From Acidobacteriota bacterium (GTDB taxonomy: Bacteria; Acidobacteriota; Blastocatellia; Pyrinomonadales; Pyrinomonadaceae): a stretch of 22,924 bases of DNA. A program made the position numbers and the translations under genes. This document shows positions 21,550 through 22,924 of the stretch, one piece after another; the first letter of the stretch is position 1; each line of letters starts with the position of its first letter. The stretch lies in contig JAHEEZ010000022.1 of assembly GCA_024640445.1 (NCBI GenBank), positions 1 to 22,924 of the forward strand, written 5' to 3'. A model generated the notes under the pieces. The model made no database searches and was not told where the DNA came from. It worked only from the letters and a program-made list of their open reading frames with translations.

Positions 21550-22869
21550 ATGAAAAGAAGCCTTTGTATTCTTTCTGTGGCATTGCTGTTCTCATATGCC
21601 GCGGCGGCCCAGTCCATGAAGACGGCGCTGGTTGGAGCCCGGATAATCCCGATCGTCGGAATGCCGATCGAGAACGGATATCTTTTGGTCCAGAACGGCA
21701 AGATCCTGGATGTTGGTGACGCGACCGACAAGTTCTTTACAGCGGACACGGTTATCGTCGACGTTAAGGGCAAGGTCATAATGCCCGGGCTGGTCGACAC
21801 TCACAGCCACATCGGAGAGGTCGCCGGAGCGGACGGTTCGGGACCTATCCAGCCGGACATACGGGTTCTGGACTCCATAAATCCGAGGGCTTCCAGTATT
21901 CAGAGGGCGCAGGCGGGAGGCATCACAGTCGCCAATATCATGCCAGGCTCCGGTCACCTGGACAGTGGCCAGACTCTTTATGTGAAGCTCCGTGACGGAG
22001 CCGTCAAGATCGACGACATTCTCATCTACGACGATGGCGGAAAGTACATGGGCGGCATCAAGTTCGCGAACGGAACGAACAGCATCCGTGGAAGCGGCGG
22101 CTGGCCCGGGACAAGGGCAAAATCTGCCGCGCTGGTCCGCGAACGATTCATCAAGGCGCAGGAGTACAAAGCGAAGATCGAGAAGGCGAAGGGCGATCCT
22201 GAAAAGATGCCGGCTCGGGACCTGGGTCTTGAAGCGCTGGTCGAAGTTCTCGAAGGAAAGCGGGTGATACATCACCATACGCACCGTCACGACGACATAA
22301 TGACGGTCCTTCGCCTGCAGAAAGAATTCGGTTTCCGTGTTGTGCTTCATCACGTTTCAGAGGCGTGGAAAGTAGCCGACGAGATCGCTGCCGCGGGAGT
22401 TCCCTCTTCGATAATCCTTGTCGATTCCCCGGGCGGAAAACTAGAAACGATGGATATCAGATGGCAGAATGCAGCCGCGCTCGAAAAAGCCGGCGCACTG
22501 GTCGGTTTCCATACCGATGATTACATTACCGACTCAAGATTCTTTCTCCGGGAGGCGGGAATCGGTGTCCGCGCCGGGATGTCGAGAGAAAAAGCGCTTT
22601 ACGCCATGACGATGGCCGGCGCCAAAATGCTTGATCTTGACAAGAGGATCGGATCGCTTGAGAAAGGCAAGGATGCCGACTTCATCATGTTGTCCGGAGA
22701 TCCTCTGAGCGTTTACACGAACGTGTTGCAGACATGGGTTGACGGCAAGATCGTCTTCGACAGGTCGAACGCTGAAGACTTCCTGGTTGCCGTCGGCGGA
22801 TACGGCGCGGGCAATGACAAGCTGGTTCACATTGATTGCTTCGACGGCGATCTGGGAGGTGGAGAATGA
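21550..22869 (+). CDS. Secreted metal-dependent amidohydrolase (imidazolonepropionase-like)
   Basis: The 439-aa product has a signal peptide (1-20, cleavage AAA-Q). The amidohydrolase fold shows PGLVDTHSHIGE (79-90, ligands H85 and H87), the histidine cluster HHHTHRHDD (241-249), LHHVSE (266-271) and GFHTDDY (319-325) with the catalytic Asp near 323. It ends with the usual KRIGSLEKGKDADFIMLSG. Periplasmic members of this group are annotated as imidazolonepropionase-like, but their substrates are mostly unknown. The RBS GAGG lies 8 nt before the ATG. The stop overlaps the next start (ATGA), so a second gene is translationally coupled; in acidobacteria such genes often come as tandem amidohydrolases. 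Confidence 0.9.
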   Translation: MKRSLCILSVALLFSYAAAAQSMKTALVGARIIPIVGMPIENGYLLVQNGKILDVGDATDKFFTADTVIVDVKGKVIMPGLVDTHSHIGEVAGADGSGPIQPDIRVLDSINPRASSIQRAQAGGITVANIMPGSGHLDSGQTLYVKLRDGAVKIDDILIYDDGGKYMGGIKFANGTNSIRGSGGWPGTRAKSAALVRERFIKAQEYKAKIEKAKGDPEKMPARDLGLEALVEVLEGKRVIHHHTHRHDDIMTVLRLQKEFGFRVVLHHVSEAWKVADEIAAAGVPSSIILVDSPGGKLETMDIRWQNAAALEKAGALVGFHTDDYITDSRFFLREAGIGVRAGMSREKALYAMTMAGAKMLDLDKRIGSLEKGKDADFIMLSGDPLSVYTNVLQTWVDGKIVFDRSNAEDFLVAVGGYGAGNDKLVHIDCFDGDLGGGE

Positions 22870-22924
22870 TTACAGTTTTCAATGATCATCGATCAGGTTT
22901 CAATGTGCTGCTTTTGTTCGCGTT
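22866..22924 (+). CDS. N-terminus of the next gene, probable signal peptide (partial)
   Basis: An ATG at 22866 overlaps the amidohydrolase stop as ATGA and has GGGAGG at 22854-22859, 6 nt upstream. The visible 19 codons read MITVFNDHRSGFNVLLLFA and run off the window. The hydrophobic turn at the end suggests a signal peptide. It may encode a paired amidohydrolase, but too little is present to say. Confidence 0.6.
   Translation, partial: MITVFNDHRSGFNVLLLFA

Overview
The window reads as chromosome of a Gram-negative bacterium, most likely an acidobacterium (Blastocatellia-like). This is inferred from a large carboxypeptidase-regulatory-domain TonB receptor, several signal-peptide enzymes, an outer-membrane polysaccharide exporter, a DUF2490-type barrel, many genes with weak or absent Shine-Dalgarno sequences, and short leftward operons. 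No mobile element, CRISPR array, rRNA or tRNA gene was recognised. The taxon is an inference from gene style, not from a marker gene.

Layout. (1) 1-105: tail of a rightward gene cut by the window edge, closed by a hairpin. (2) 159-4963, leftward: a haem acquisition operon with a 7-TM membrane protein, a TonB-dependent receptor, a haem oxygenase and a ChaN-type haem-binding protein. A good sigma-70-like promoter (TTGACA-17-TATTTT) lies about 265 bp upstream, giving a long leader. (3) 5283-8290, leftward: purD, a YhhQ-type queuosine-precursor transporter and a deoxyhypusine-synthase-like protein. Divergent from purD is a two-zinc-ribbon protein (8479-8868). (4) 8878-10878, leftward: an APC-superfamily permease with a C-terminal soluble domain, preceded by a ~250 nt region holding four strong inverted repeats. 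(5) 11199-16712, leftward: a seven-gene run of SDR oxidoreductase, class-II cyclic-nucleotide-phosphodiesterase-like hydrolase, two-TM coiled-coil-like protein, zinc-ribbon protein, Wza-like polysaccharide exporter, small two-TM protein and secreted matrixin metalloprotease. It may start at a promoter overlapped by a perfect palindrome and it ends in an intrinsic terminator. (6) 16895-17116, leftward: a small basic protein with a strong RBS and a textbook terminator. (7) 17438-22924, rightward: two unknown membrane proteins whose reading frames overlap by 97 nt, a DUF2490-like outer-membrane protein, an NtrB-like sensor histidine kinase with a multi-TM input domain, a secreted amidohydrolase, and the start of a translationally coupled next gene.

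How the genes work together. The receptor, haem oxygenase and ChaN form a coherent haem/iron route: import across the outer membrane, periplasmic or outer-membrane haem handling, and cytoplasmic ring opening. PurD feeds purine (hence GTP) synthesis while the adjacent transporter salvages the GTP-derived queuosine precursor. The 11199-15071 block looks like part of an envelope or exopolysaccharide locus with its own secreted protease. The most unusual items are the structured region upstream of the permease, the palindrome over the SDR promoter, the 97-nt gene overlap, the DHS-like protein lacking the canonical lysine motif, and the haem receptor lacking histidine between its FRxP-like and NPxL-like motifs.
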